Below are positions 12,045 through 22,707 of a stretch of 52,500 bases of DNA, piece by piece. Source of the stretch: Prorocentrum cordatum (lineage: Eukaryota > Sar > Dinophyceae > Prorocentrales > Prorocentraceae); assembly GCA_963575745.1 (NCBI GenBank), contig CAUYUJ010003889.1:1-52500 (forward strand). The letters are read 5' to 3'. The translations under genes and the position numbers were made by a program. Each line of letters begins with the position of its first letter. Position 1 is the first letter of the stretch. A model generated the notes under the pieces. That model was not told where the DNA came from. It was given only the letters and a program-made list of their open reading frames with translations, and ran no database searches.

Positions 12045-13370
12045 ATGGCGATGGCTGGCAGCGGCAACAGCGGCGGGCGCGCCCAGGCGTGCGCGCACTG
12101 CGGGTGCCGCAAGAACGAGCATTGGTGGACGTGGTGCTGTCACTGCAAGCGCCCGCTCCAGCTGGTGCCAGCTGGTGAAGCTGCTCGCGGTGGCGCTGGC
12201 AGCCGCCGCCGCTCCACCAGCCTCGGACGTGCTGCTCGCGAACCCCCATGGCGCCAGGATGCCGCGGGGTCGCGCCGCGACGGGGTTCCTGACGGCGGTG
12301 CTCGCGGAGCTGGAGGACGCCCACGCAGCTCCAGCCGAGGAGTGCGCATGGCTGCCGACGCGGACCAGGCACTGGCGCCCGACGCTGACCCCGAGGAGGC
12401 CAAGCTGATCCAGCTGGTGGAACTCCTCCGATTCTCGGGCGACGAGCCCGCCGTCGCCAAGTACAAGCACCAGCTGGACACCCTCCGCGCACAGCGCTTG
12501 GCCAGGCCCCTCACTGCGGCAGAGGCTGGCGCTGCGCGAGATGCTGCTGCCGCTGCCCTGGACGCCGCGCTGGAGGAGGCGGACGCGCTCCAGCAGCAGC
12601 TCGACCAGGCCACGGAGAAGGTCGCCAAGTGCACAGCCGCTCTGGACGGCGCGCAGGCGACCTACACCAGCGCGGTGCAGGCTCTGGCGGTGTCGGTGGC
12701 GCCAGTGGGCTTCGAGGGCAAGACAGGCCCGTCCGCGTCGGCGGTGCCCAAGCTCAGCGCCTCGGCCTTGCTGGCGGGCAAGGCGGCGTGGGAGCTGGAT
12801 GATGAAGGCCTCTTTGGACTGGAGGCCCTGGAAGACTACGAGGTGGAGGAGAGCGATCGACAGGAGGCGCAGCGGCGGCTAGAGGAGCTCCAGGCGCGCT
12901 TCGCGGCCATGGCTCAGGACGCTTTCGGCCAGTTCAAGACGGAGGCGGAGGCTCTGGAGAAGGCTCATCGCGAGCTGCGAGCCCGACTCAAGAAGAAGCG
13001 GCGCACCACGACCTCCCCGCCGCCTCAGCCGCCGCAGGAGGCTTCGGGTGCACCAGGTCCTGCAGGGGATCAGCCGCCCGCTGAGCCAGCCGCAACGCCT
13101 CCTGCTGGCGGCGCGCAGGCTGCCGCCCCGCCGACGCAGCCGCCTGCTTCGCCAGCCGCCCCTGCTGCTGCTGCGAGTGCGGGCGCCCCAGGCGCGGCGG
13201 CTGCTGCTGTGGACGTCCTGGAGGCAGGCCGCCAACGCCTCGCCGCCAGCAAGGCGGCTGCGAGCGGCAAGGGCCGAGCCGCCAAGGGAGGCCGCAGCTT
13301 TCCCAGCGGAGGCACTGGCAAGGAGGCGGCTAGCCCCGCAGGCGCGGACAAGGATCAGTCGGGGCTTTGA
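12045..13370 (+). CDS. LINE ORF1 protein (zinc-binding, coiled coil)
   Basis: 441 residues, starting at the first in-frame ATG downstream of the target-site duplication; upstream of it the frame runs into microsatellite. Residues 16-34 carry two Cys pairs (C16-x2-C19 and C31-x2-C34) with Trp-rich spacing, a zinc-ribbon-like motif expected to bind nucleic acid. Two predicted helical, coiled-coil-prone stretches lie at about 175-213 and 272-322, the second ending in a basic KKKRR cluster. A Pro/Ala-rich low-complexity tail follows. ORF1 proteins of LINEs coat the element RNA, and this layout fits that role. The frame closes with TGA at 13368-13370. Protein-like sequence then continues in another frame, so the original ORF1 may have been longer. 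Confidence 0.7.
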   Translation: MAMAGSGNSGGRAQACAHCGCRKNEHWWTWCCHCKRPLQLVPAGEAARGGAGSRRRSTSLGRAAREPPWRQDAAGSRRDGVPDGGARGAGGRPRSSSRGVRMAADADQALAPDADPEEAKLIQLVELLRFSGDEPAVAKYKHQLDTLRAQRLARPLTAAEAGAARDAAAAALDAALEEADALQQQLDQATEKVAKCTAALDGAQATYTSAVQALAVSVAPVGFEGKTGPSASAVPKLSASALLAGKAAWELDDEGLFGLEALEDYEVEESDRQEAQRRLEELQARFAAMAQDAFGQFKTEAEALEKAHRELRARLKKKRRTTTSPPPQPPQEASGAPGPAGDQPPAEPAATPPAGGAQAAAPPTQPPASPAAPAAAASAGAPGAAAAAVDVLEAGRQRLAASKAAASGKGRAAKGGRSFPSGGTGKEAASPAGADKDQSGL

Positions 13371-14446
13371 CGCAGGCCCACTGCCTGACGGAGGACTCAG
13401 GCACGACGTCTTCGCGGAGGCTCACGAGCCCACGCTTGCTGCCCAGCGGCAGCGGCGCACTCGGCGCGGCCGCTTGCGAGGCCAAGGCGCGGCGCGGCCA
13501 CGCATCCAGCGGGTTTTGAGCAGGGAGTACTCGTTCGGGGAGCACGGGCTCAAGGATGCGGGACCAGCTAGCTGCGAGGGCCTCGAGAGCCTCGACGCCG
13601 TGCTGCGGGCCCTGCGCACGTGCACGGGCCGCCACCGGCTGGAGGACCCCATGGCGGACGACGAGGTGAGGGGCGACTTGCACTGGCACCAGCATTGCGT
13701 CCCTTTCGTTGCCCGCTTCCTTTCTCACCAGAGCTTCCTAGCACTGGTCTGGGAGCGCGCGCGGCGAGATGGGCACGACAATCCTGGAGCGGCGCGAGTC
13801 GATATGGCCATCGATATCTGTCTCGCTGCTCTTCGACGCCGCCGCGCTGCTCGAGCACGGTACCGTGCCTGGCTGGCCCGCATGCGCATCGACGACCCTG
13901 AGGTGTGGCCCCATGGGTTGCTCGAGCACCTCCACGCGCTGCACCAGGAGACGGAAGCGTTCGACAACGGCAACGGCATCCATTGGCTCCTCAGTGCCGT
14001 CGGCTTTCACGACCTCGGCACCTACGGCATCCACCTGCCTGCCCACCTGCCGCCTGCAGGATGGGAGGCGCCCCCCCACGGTGCCACTCCCAATGTCGTC
14101 AACGGGAGTGGCCAACGAAGTGGGCACGGGCCATGTCGTTCATCTACCCGTTCGACGCCGAGCCCTACTGGCAGCTCGGTACTACAACAGGCACCACCTG
14201 TCCGAGGAGTACCACCGCGCGGCGCCCTTCGGCCAGTGGATCCTGGAGCTCATGGCGCTGGTGGCGTGCTGGCCGTTGGCGGCGGCTCTGCTCGCGGGGG
14301 CTCCCCTTGGCCTGGCGCGGCGGCTGGGCCTGCGGCGGCTGCCGCTGGGCACACCGCGGGATGCTGCACGACTGCGAAGGGCAAGCGGCGAGGGCCGCGG
14401 CCAGACCGCACTGCGCGCACTCGGGACGTTCACGTCGGGATCATGA
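13371..14446 (+). pseudogene. Frameshifted remainder of LINE ORF1 or a middle ORF
   Basis: Protein-like sequence continues after ORF1 but changes frame. It is in frame with ORF2 up to about 14070 (for example CEGLESLDAVLRALRTCTG), then shifts near a C7 run at 14071-14077 into a frame reading AMSFIYPFDAEPYWQL, then shifts again near 14180 into one reading RYYNRHHLSEEYHRA. The last part has a hydrophobic stretch (ELMALVACWPLAAALLAG). This final frame ends at TGA 14444-14446, overlapping the ATG of ORF2 as ATGA. I infer one ancestral ORF that has suffered at least two single-base indels. The function is not recognised. Confidence 0.55.
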
Positions 14447-17400
14447 CCGTGAACGTGACATGCTGGACGTCCTGCCTCACGCAGCTGGAGCAGGGCAACG
14501 TGGATGACGGCATCCAAGCCATCCTGATCCAGGAGCACCACCTGACCGAGCCCCGCCAGCTGGCTTCGGCGGCTCGCGCCGCTCGCGCCGCAGGCTGGCA
14601 CGCTGACCTGATCCCTGCTGTGGCCGCAGCTAAAGGCGGCACCTCGGCAGGCGTGGGAATCCTGGTCCGCCCCTGGGTACATCTCCAGCGCGTCGAGTTC
14701 GCCGATGACCGCATCGCCGTTCGCTGCTCGGCCCGCCTTGGTTTTTGGATGACCTCCCTCGGCGATCGCGAAGGCACGCTGTTGGTGTCAGCGTACTTCC
14801 ACACCAGTCAAGGTCTCAGCGACTTCAACCTGAATTTGATGATGAACCTCGGCTCCGTGATTCGAGCCATGCGCAGGCCATTCGTGGTCGGGGCCGACTG
14901 GAACATGACCCCAGAGGTGGTGGAGGAGGCGCAGCTGCTCCTGTCCCTGGACGCGAGGTTAGCATGCTCCAGTGCAGCCACATGCGTCACACACAAGGCT
15001 GCTCGGGAGATCGACTTCTTCTGCGTGAGCCAGGATGCAGCTGCGCGGTCTGTCCGCAGGTGCGACCGCTTCGCGGTTCGCACTCACAGGGCCGTCGTCC
15101 TGCAGCTGGCCCTCCCTCCGCCTGGCGCGACGGTCCTACGCCTGCGCAGGCCGCGGCCCTTCCCCGTGAAGGCGCTCATCGGGCCGCAGCTGCCCCCACC
15201 AGGCTGGCAGGACGCGATCGATGACCTCGACGCGGCGGTGACGCCTGCTGGGCTGGACGCCGCCTGCAGCCGTGCCCTCGACCGCTACGAGGACGAGCTG
15301 CTGCAGCACTTCGGCCCGGGCGCAGGCCGCGAGGCGGACCGCTACCGCGGCAGGAGCGAAGGAGCTCGCCTAGCCCAGGTGCAGCTGCGCCGTCAGCGAC
15401 AGCGCTGGACGCCCACTGCCAGGGCCGCCCCCGCGGAGCAGCACTGGAGCTGGCTGGCGGAACGGCTGCGCGAATGGCAGGTCCTGAGGCGCGCGGGCAG
15501 TCACCAGCACGCGAGGAGGCTGCAGGTGAAGCTGCTTCGCTTCAAGCCGCCTGTGCCGGGCGCAGACCAGGTCATCTGGCAGACCTGGCGCCGCCTGGCT
15601 CGCAGGCCCCCCTCTCTCGCGGCCGAGCAGGTGGACGAGCTCCTGGGCACTCTTCAGCGGGCCGCTGACGCTGCCGAGGGCCGCGCGTCCCACCGCCGCT
15701 ACAAGGCCTGGCTCGACTGGTCGCGCGAGGCCACGGCTGGCGATGGCCTTCGCAAAGGTTTCCGTTGGCTCCGCGAGGCCGCCCCCTGGGCAGCGGACCG
15801 CTGGCGGCCCAAGACGGGGCTCCAGTCCGCACAGCTGGTGGCGGAGGCGGCTGCGCGACCGTGGCATGCGCCCTGGGGCGAGGGCGCTGGCAGTGCTGCG
15901 GTCTCCTGGCCCCAGGAGCTAGGCGAGTTCCCACGCCTGCCCACGGTGGAGGAGCTTCGCCAGGTCGGGCACACCTTCCCCTTCCTCACGGGCTTGGGCT
16001 GCGACGCCATCCACCCGCGCCACGTGACGGTGCCCTGCGATGCCGCGCTCGAGGCTTGCATCGCGCTCTGGCGCCGCATGCTGACGTTGGGCTACGCGCC
16101 GCAGGCTTCGGCGGCGACGCAGATGGCGCTGCTGCCGAAGCCCGAGGGCGGCGTGCGCACCGTTGGCCTGACGCCAGGCATCATGCGACCCTTCACGCGG
16201 TGGACCAGGCACTCCCTCGGCGCCCGCTGGGCCGCGCTCCACCACAGGGACTACATCTACGGCACCGCTGGCCAGAGCTGCGAGACCTGCGTGTGGGTCC
16301 AGGCGGCGACAGCGGAGGTGGCCACTCACCGTGGCCAGGCTGCCTGCACGGTGCTCATGGACCTGTCCAAGGCGCACGAGCACATCCCCTAGGCGCTGCT
16401 GGTCCAGCGCGCCGAGGCCCAGGGCTTCAGTATGCATATGATGAGGCTCCTCCTCCAGGCCTACAGCATGAAGCGCATCGTCTGCTACCAAGGCGTGGCC
16501 ACCGCGGCATGTCGCCCCCAGCGGGGCGTAGTGGCAGGCTGCAGCTTCGCCGACATGTGCATGCGGATGTTCCTGCTGCCGCGCCTGGACGCCATCGTGG
16601 CCCTGCGGACGGTGCAGGTGAGCAACGTGGTCGACGACATCCAGCTGGCCCGGACGGGCTTGGCGAGGCGCGTGGCGGCTCAGGTCAGCGCGGCGCATGC
16701 GACGCTGCGAGGCGGCTTGCTGGACGACGGCCTGACGGTCAACGACGGCAATGGGGTGGTCCTGGCGAACACCTCCGAGTGCAGCCGCGAGGTCCAGCGG
16801 CGCTGCGCGGCGCTGCGGGGCAAGGGCCGCCGCTCAGCACGGAACCTGGACTACGGCTGCGGGCGGCGGCCTGGTGCAGCTACGAGGAGCAAGCGCATGG
16901 CCACCGCGATTCGACGCTCGGCACGCATTCGAGTGCTGCGGCCGGCGCGAGGCAAAACGCAGCAGCTGGTCTCTCTAGGTCTCACGCCTGCTGGTACTTG
17001 GGGGGATGGTGTGACTGGGAGGGCTTGGAGTGGGATCGAACCGATGCGACGTGCTGCTCACGCTGCTCTCCTCGTTCGCACCGCTCGGCGCTCCCTCACT
17101 CTCGACCTCCACCTCACCCCCTCGGCGCCGCGGACGATCGACCCAGCGTACGTGCGCACGGTAAGTCCGATTTATACGCTTGCCCAGGCGGTCTGGGAGT
17201 CTTGGATCTCTCGGGAGTGGATCGCCCGACTTTTATTCGCCGCCGATGCCGCCCTGGATCGCCCCACCGCTTCGAAAAGCGAGTGGGTTTCTGCGCGTGG
17301 CCCGATTTCGGCGGCTTTAGCCAGCTGCAGGCGCATCGGGTGGAAGCTTGGCCCTGGGGTGTGTTCGTTAGAAACCAGGGAGGGCTTCAAGGTTGACCTG

Positions 17401-18957
17401 CTCTCGGTTTGTCCGCGGACGGTCCAACACCTGGCGCGCTTGAGCACGGAAGATTGGCTCCTCGACCGAGCCCAGCAGAGCTCGGAGTTTATGTCTGGCC
17501 CCCCCTCCCGCCCCTACCTCGCCCCCCTCAGACGCCTCTGCAACGGAGCGCTTGGGCCTGAGTGGACCACTCGGCATGAGGCCACCCTTCGCACGGTTGT
17601 CTCGAATGGAGTTTGGGATCAGGCTCGAAAGGTGCGCCATGGCCTCACGAATTGTCGCGCGTGCCCGTTGTGTCACATAGAATCCTGCCCTGGCACCTTC
17701 GAAGCCTGGGTTTCAGGAGTGTGCTCGGCCACGTGGGAGTACGTGCGTGGGTATGACCTCCCTCCTTCTCTGGGGGCCGACTTGGGTGTGCACTCGGCCT
17801 GGGCCCTCTGGAGGCACGCCCTGGTCCCCGATCCTCGGCCCTCTGTCCCGAGCCCGTCCTCCTCCCTCCTCGTCCAGTGGCTCAAGCGCCCTGCCTCTGG
17901 TAGCATCGAAGGCTCGGCCTTCGGTGACGGCTCCTGTACCTCACCTGTGCGGGGAGACCCCCGACTCTGTCGAGCGGGCTGGTCCGTGGTTCAGGTCGGC
18001 GCACAGGGCTGCCTGTCTGCGTCCTTGTGCGGCTTGCATCCTGGCCCGCACCACGCGTCGGACCTCGCTGAGGCCTTCGCCCTCCTGATGTACCTGACGC
18101 ACGTGGCCTTGGGGCCCTACTGCTTCCACTCGGACTGTGCCTGGGTGGTCTCGAGCTTCGCGCGCGGGCGCGCCGAGACCACAGGCGCTCAGTGCGAGGC
18201 GGCGGACCTCTGGACTCGCATCTAGGATCGTGTGGACGACCTGGGCGGCGAGGTCCAGATTGTGAAGGTCAAGGGCCACGCCCGTCGCTGTGATGACGGC
18301 GACACGGAGCATGGCCTAGTCAAGCGCTGGGGGAACCACTACGCGGACCTCGGCGCCCGAGCGGGCGCGGCCCTTCACCCCACGGACCCTGTGGCGGTGG
18401 AGCGGGTTCGACGCACCTTCAACCTGGTGACGTTCGTCGCCAGGTTTTTGGCTCGTGTATTGCGTTCAGCGGACCCGATCCAGCAGGACGCGCCGCGACC
18501 TGGCCACCTGCGACGCGCACGCAAACTGGGCCGCGCCCCCGAGCTGACGGCAGACACGGCGCTGCCAGCGGGGGTGCGCGAGCCCGTGCCGTGTGGCAAG
18601 GGCTATCGCTGCAGTCGCTGCTTCCGCGTCGCCAGGACGCGAGATGGTTTCGTGCCAGCGGCGTGTAGCCCTGGCGGAGGCCACCGCGTCTGGGTCGCGG
18701 GGCCCTTCGTTTTCTGCGCGAGGTGCGGGGCGCATCCCAGCGAGAACGCACAGCTCCTCGCGCAGCCTTGCCTCGGGGTCATACCCCCACAGACGCGGTC
18801 CCGCGTGGGCCGCCTGCGGGAAGGGCGGCACCCGCGCTCTGGCTTGCTGCTGCCCACAGCCAGCGGCCAGGCTCGGCCTCAGCCGTTCGCCGACTTCGTC
18901 CTCGACGCCCTGGTCGGAGACCTGGTTGTCGTGGACGAAGCCGCCGAGGGCGAGTAG
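14443..18957 (+). pseudogene. LINE ORF2: APE endonuclease, reverse transcriptase, RNase H
   Basis: 1505 codons in a single frame with only two internal stops, TAG at 16390-16392 and TAG at 18223-18225, and no frameshift. The APE-like endonuclease keeps N4, E31, D152/N154 (GADWN), D191 (EIDFF) and H215. The reverse transcriptase keeps D640 of motif A (DLSKAHEHIP), a motif B (QRGVVAGCSFADM) and D731/D732 of motif C (VVDDIQL). RNase H keeps D1162, E1210, D1231, H1279 and D1302. A C-terminal zinc-binding region has C1390/C1393 and C1425/C1428. The first TAG falls just after RT motif A and the second inside RNase H, so no full enzyme can be made without readthrough. Both stops sit where Trp (TGG) would fit by one G-to-A change, which is an inference. 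Confidence 0.88.
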
Positions 18958-19075
18958 GCCCCTGGCTGCGCCTGCTGGCACTCCCTCTGGGAGGTGCTCG
19001 GGCCCTTTCACTTTGTTAGGCGTAGGCCTGAGCCGCTTTGCTGTGCATGCACGCTTGGCGCCGCACCAGTTGAAA
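18958..19075 (+). other. LINE 3' untranslated region
   Basis: 118 bp between the ORF2 stop and the right target-site duplication, ending CACCAGTTGAAA. It has only three terminal A and no satellite-like tail of its own. The adjacent TCC repeat belongs to the target. Confidence 0.65.
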
Positions 19076-19440
19076 CTCCTCCTGTCCTCCTCCTCCTCCT
19101 CCTCCTCATCCTCCTCCTCCTCATCCTCCTCCGCGTCGTCGTCTTCCTCCTCTTGTTCCTCTTATGTTTCCGCTACCTTTTCATCGTCATCCTTCTCTCC
19201 CTCCTCCTCCTCCTCCTCCTCCTCCTCCTCCTCCTCCTCCTCCTCCTCATCATCATCATCATCATCATCCTCCTCATCATCCGCCTCCTCCTCATCATCA
19301 TCCGTGCCCGTGTCTTCCTCCTCATATTCGTTGTATGGTGTGCATTATTTGTTTATTATGATGATTGTTAGTAGTATTGCTGTTATCATCCCCCTCCTCC
19401 TCCTCCTCCTCCTCCTCCTTCTCCTCCGAATTCTCCTCGT
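19076..19440 (+). repeat. TCC/TCA microsatellite, right part, with target-site duplication
   Basis: The first 16 bp (19076-19091) repeat 11755-11770 exactly. (TCC)n and (TCA)n then run to about 19310, and a second short (TCC)n lies at 19390-19425. This is the continuation of the tract interrupted by the LINE. Confidence 0.9.
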
Positions 19441-19770
19441 CGCCGTCTTATGATTATTGTAGTATGCGGATGTTCAATATTGTTATTAGTCGTTTTGCTG
19501 TTTGCCTAAATTATTGCTCGCATGTGTAATAGTAGTGCGATTCGTTTTTCTTACCCATAGTACTACCTGTACTAGTGTTGTGATTAGTATTGTGGTTAGT
19601 TGAATTAGTATCATTAGTATTATTATTATGGTTATTGTCTGTAGGTCGTAGTACTAGTCTTACGTCTGAAAATCAGTATTGCTATTCGCCGTCGTCGTCG
19701 TATGATTAATAGTATCGTCGGATTGGTTGCCTTCTTATTCGTAGAAGCATGCGTAGCCTTATTGTTCGCA
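19441..19770. other. AT-richer spacer with scattered AGT/ATT triplets
   Basis: A low-complexity transition rich in TAGTA and TTATT words, probably decayed trinucleotide repeat. No gene is seen. Confidence 0.6.
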
Positions 19771-19780
19771 GTATTAGTAA

Positions 19781-19839
<59 letters not shown>

Positions 19840-19840
19840 C

Positions 19841-19872
<32 letters not shown>

Positions 19873-19910
19873 CTAGTACGTACTAGTACTAGTAGTACTA
19901 GTACTAGTAC

Positions 19911-19966
<56 letters not shown>

Positions 19967-19983
19967 ATAGTAATAGTAGTAAT
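19771..19983 (+). repeat. (TAG)n/(AGT)n microsatellite
   Basis: About 210 bp of TAG repeats with ACTAGT and TACG interruptions that make short palindromes (ACTAGTACTAGT). Frames read as poly-Val or poly-Ser and are not genes. Confidence 0.97.
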
Positions 19984-20129
19984 GTTCGTGTTAGTCGTAT
20001 TGCTCTCTTACCAGTAGTATCACTAGACGCCTCCTTAATAGTATTAGCCTTCGTACTATAGTAAGATTACCATGAATATGAGCATACTTATTCAGAATCG
20101 TATCAGTATTATTCGATTTTTGTTCCTTA

Positions 20130-20600
20130 ATCCTCCTCCTCATCCGCCTCCTCCTCCTCCTCGCCCTCCTCCTCCTCAGCATCACCTTCATCACCCATCA
20201 TCATCATGAGCATCACCACCATCATCCTCATCATCATTGTGATCAACATCACCATCACGAGCATCATCATCAGCAGCAGCATCACCATCACCATCACCAT
20301 CACCATCACCATCATCATCACCATCATCATCACCATCATCATCATCATCATCGTCACCATCATCATCTTCAACAGCAGCAGCATCATCACCACCACCATC
20401 AACACCACCACCACCACCACCACCATCATCACCAATATATCATCACCACCACGGCCACCATTATCATTAGCACGATCATCATCAGCAGCATCATCCTCAA
20501 CATCCGCATCATCATCATCAGCAGCAGCAGCATCATAATCATCAACATCGTGCTCCTCGTCCTCCTCCTCCTCCCCCTCCTCCCCCCCCTCTTCCTGTTC
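20130..20600 (+). repeat. TCA/TCC/ACC microsatellite
   Basis: A mixed (TCA)n, (ACC)n and (TCC)n tract with CAGCAG interruptions. Antisense it encodes a run of Asp/Glu that joins the acidic tail of the minus-strand frame described at 20530-20936. Confidence 0.95.
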
Positions 20601-20936
20601 TTCCTCCCCCTTTTGTCCTTTCCCCTCGACCTCTGACCCCCTCCTCTCTGTTATCGGCCCCTCCTTCCCGCAGGCCGCTGGCCTTGAGCTCGGGGCGGTG
20701 GCTTTTTGCAGGTGGCAGACGTACTCGTAGTGATGGCCTTCGCAAGCCTTCGGGCGGGGTGCGCGCAAAGATGCAGTCGGGACCGACCGCAGAAGAAGCC
20801 CCAGAAAAGACCAGTTTCTTCTCAGGGAATCGGCCAATGGATCTCGGATAGAAAAAGGGATTGAGGATCGAGCACCAGGCATCGAAAAAAAGGGAGGATT
20901 AGGGATCGAGGAGGAAATCGAGGATCGAGGATACAA
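20530..20936 (-). CDS. Possible protein fragment with acidic repeat tail
   Basis: A minus-strand frame whose non-repetitive part includes ACEGHHYEYVCHLQKATA and AACGKEGPITERRGSE before running into an Asp/Glu-rich microsatellite tail. The Cys/His content (C-x2-HH-x3-C) could bind zinc. No family is recognised, and start and end are not defined. The acidic tail is repeat-derived and may not be translated. Confidence 0.22.
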
Positions 20937-21210
20937 GAGGGCGAGCTAACAAGGGCATCCAAGAAGCAGTTCGACAGAGACTCTGACACGTTTCAAGTGG
21001 AGCAACAGGCCCTATTCGGCCTGCGCGGTGCCCTCTTTGTGGAAGACACCCCTGGTCCGCCTGGTGCACTGCAAGCGTGGATCCCAACCGAAAGCGCCGT
21101 TACGAAGAGAGTCAACTAACTGCGACCATTATTCGAACAGGCGGCTGACCTCGTGACCTTCCTCGGACATGAAGAGGAGGCGGAGCTAGAATTGCAGGTG
21201 GCAGCGCGGT
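20925..21210 (+). pseudogene. Degraded coding fragment, unrecognised
   Basis: The frame starting at 20952 (ASKKQFDRDSDTFQVEQQ, GLRGALFVEDTPGPPGALQ, then a stop at 21117-21119, then LRPLFEQAADLVTFLGHEEE) looks like a soluble globular protein on both sides of an in-frame TAA. It ends at a TGA next to a GAAAGGTAAG string that could be a splice donor, where the 130-bp dispersed repeat begins. Function unknown. It may be an exon with a retained stop or a dead retro-copy. Confidence 0.4.
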
Positions 21211-21340
21211 GAAAGGTAAGAGACACGGCGGCAATTGTAGCATGAGAGATAGCAGAGCGGCGGCCTGTTTCCTCTCACTACATTATCAGGTACGCGGGCC
21301 CGCTGTGAGCAATACGGCAGCAGACCCTTCCTATTCGAGT
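21211..21340 (+). repeat. 130-bp dispersed repeat, copy 1
   Basis: Aligns without large gaps to 33796-33925 at roughly 80 percent identity by eye. Shared blocks include GAAAGGTAAGA, ATGAGAGATAG, GCGGGCCCGCTGTGAGCAAT and CTCCTATTCGAGT-like ends. Both copies have the same orientation and begin with a donor-like GGTAAG. Flanks are unrelated. Confidence 0.8.
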
Positions 21341-22700
21341 CGGTGCTACTGGGCCATTGCGAGAATGCCCCTCGCACATCGACAGGGGTCCACCCGCAAT
21401 GAGACGACAGAACATTCACTGCGCGGCCATCGCAATGAACGCCCGGCGTACCTCACCTGTGGCTCGGGAGCCTCGGCCCGAACGGAACACCGCGAACCAT
21501 GGGAGCCCTGCCGGCTCGCTTTCGGTCAGCCAGTGCGCGAGATGAGCCGAGCTGATCCTGGCCAGGGTTGTGGATCGCAACGACTCCCCACTGTCGGGAG
21601 AGCCCAGAATGCAACCAGCCGGCGTTGCCTTACAGCCGCGAGCGCGTGCTCGCGCGGGCCCGACGCAGATCGCGCCTGGCTTGCGCTCGAGCTGCAAAGA
21701 CCGCGCCTGCAGGCCAGGTTCGATTCCTGGCTCTACGTCCAGCACATTGCCGGCGAGGCCGCTCACCCTCGACGCTCTTTTGCGAGTAGGTGCCCGCGGG
21801 CGAAGCTGACCGCTGGCCTTGGGTGCTCTTTTGTGAGTGGGTGCCTGCGCGCGTAGCTGGCCGTGGCGTCGCTTCCGCGGCTGCGTAACTGGGGGGCGCC
21901 TGCGCGCCTTGTTCGGCGCGCGCGCCGGCGCAACTCGCCCAGCTGTTTGCAGCAGCGTACCTCTAGTCGCTAACACTTACCAATCACAGCCGTGGACTGG
22001 TCCGCGCGTTGGTCTGGCGGCTGCCGGGCGGCGCCGACGCGGCGCGCGCTGCTTGGAGGCGGCCACCAGCTGCAGCGTCGCAGGCGCCTCCCTCGACTGA
22101 TCGCAAATGCCTCGTTGTCGGCGGCACAGCGTGGCCAGCGATGCACCCCCGGCCTGGCGGCGGCGCGCTGTCTCCCAGGCACCTCGCAGGGCAGGCGGCG
22201 CAGAGGCGCCGAAGCCGGGCACGCACGCATCACGGCAGTCGAGTGGCCGGCGCGTCGCGCCTGCCTGGGCCTCGCGATGAAGACGTTCGCGCCGCTGCTC
22301 GCACGGCGCGATTCTTGCGCGAGAAAAGACAGCCCTTGCAATTGACGGAGTGGCTGGCCGGCCGCCGACGGCAAAGAACGGTTTCTCGACGGTGTTCGCG
22401 TCGAACAAAATCTGCGACGAGCGCGCGGCCAGGCTATCCCCACGGCGCCCGTCGCAGCGCAGCCGCCGGCACATCGAGCACAAACCTGCCCAGGCCCATC
22501 GACGCGCAACGATGGCAGCCAAGACGCACGTGCAGCTTTCCTGCTCAGTGCGTTCAAAAGGACCAGGATGGTGCCGTGCCAAGTGGAGACACAAGCACTT
22601 CCTGCCGATCCGATGCAGCCGCGGCGAGGTTCGCGCTGCTGGCAGCCGCGCGATGAAAGCTGGTTCGGCCAGCTGTCCTTGCCCAATACACGGGGTCGCG
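21341..22700. other. GC-rich region, nothing firmly recognised
   Basis: Open on several frames because of GC content. It contains a tRNA-like T-arm at 21714-21730, judged not to be a tRNA (see rejected list). I cannot support a gene. Confidence 0.45.
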
Positions 22701-22707
22701 CACCGCC

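Larger units (their letters stand above)
11771..19075 (+). mobile_element. LINE-type non-LTR retrotransposon (APE, RT, RNase H), inactive
   Basis: A 7.3-kb element with a 5' leader (11771-12044), ORF1 starting at 12045, a second coding stretch with frameshifts (13371-14446), ORF2 (14443-18957) and a 118-bp 3' UTR ending GTTGAAA. The domain order APE-type endonuclease, reverse transcriptase, RNase H, C-terminal zinc finger is that of non-LTR elements with RNase H. It sits inside a TCC microsatellite between perfect 16-bp duplications, as expected for target-primed reverse transcription. There is no long poly(A) tail. Catalytic residues of all three enzymes are still present, so decay is recent: a few indels in the ORF1 tail and two in-frame TAG codons in ORF2. 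Confidence 0.9.

Noticed and set aside
17877-17885. TGGCTCAAG, the 3' end of the spliced leader, also seen near 4625
   Set aside because: A 9-mer is expected about once by chance in a window this size. These lie in LINE coding sequence or unique DNA with no mRNA-like boundary.
21714-21730. tRNA-like T-arm CCAGGTTCGATTCCTGG
   Set aside because: A perfect T-stem and loop, but no matching acceptor stem, D-arm or anticodon arm upstream at tRNA spacing.
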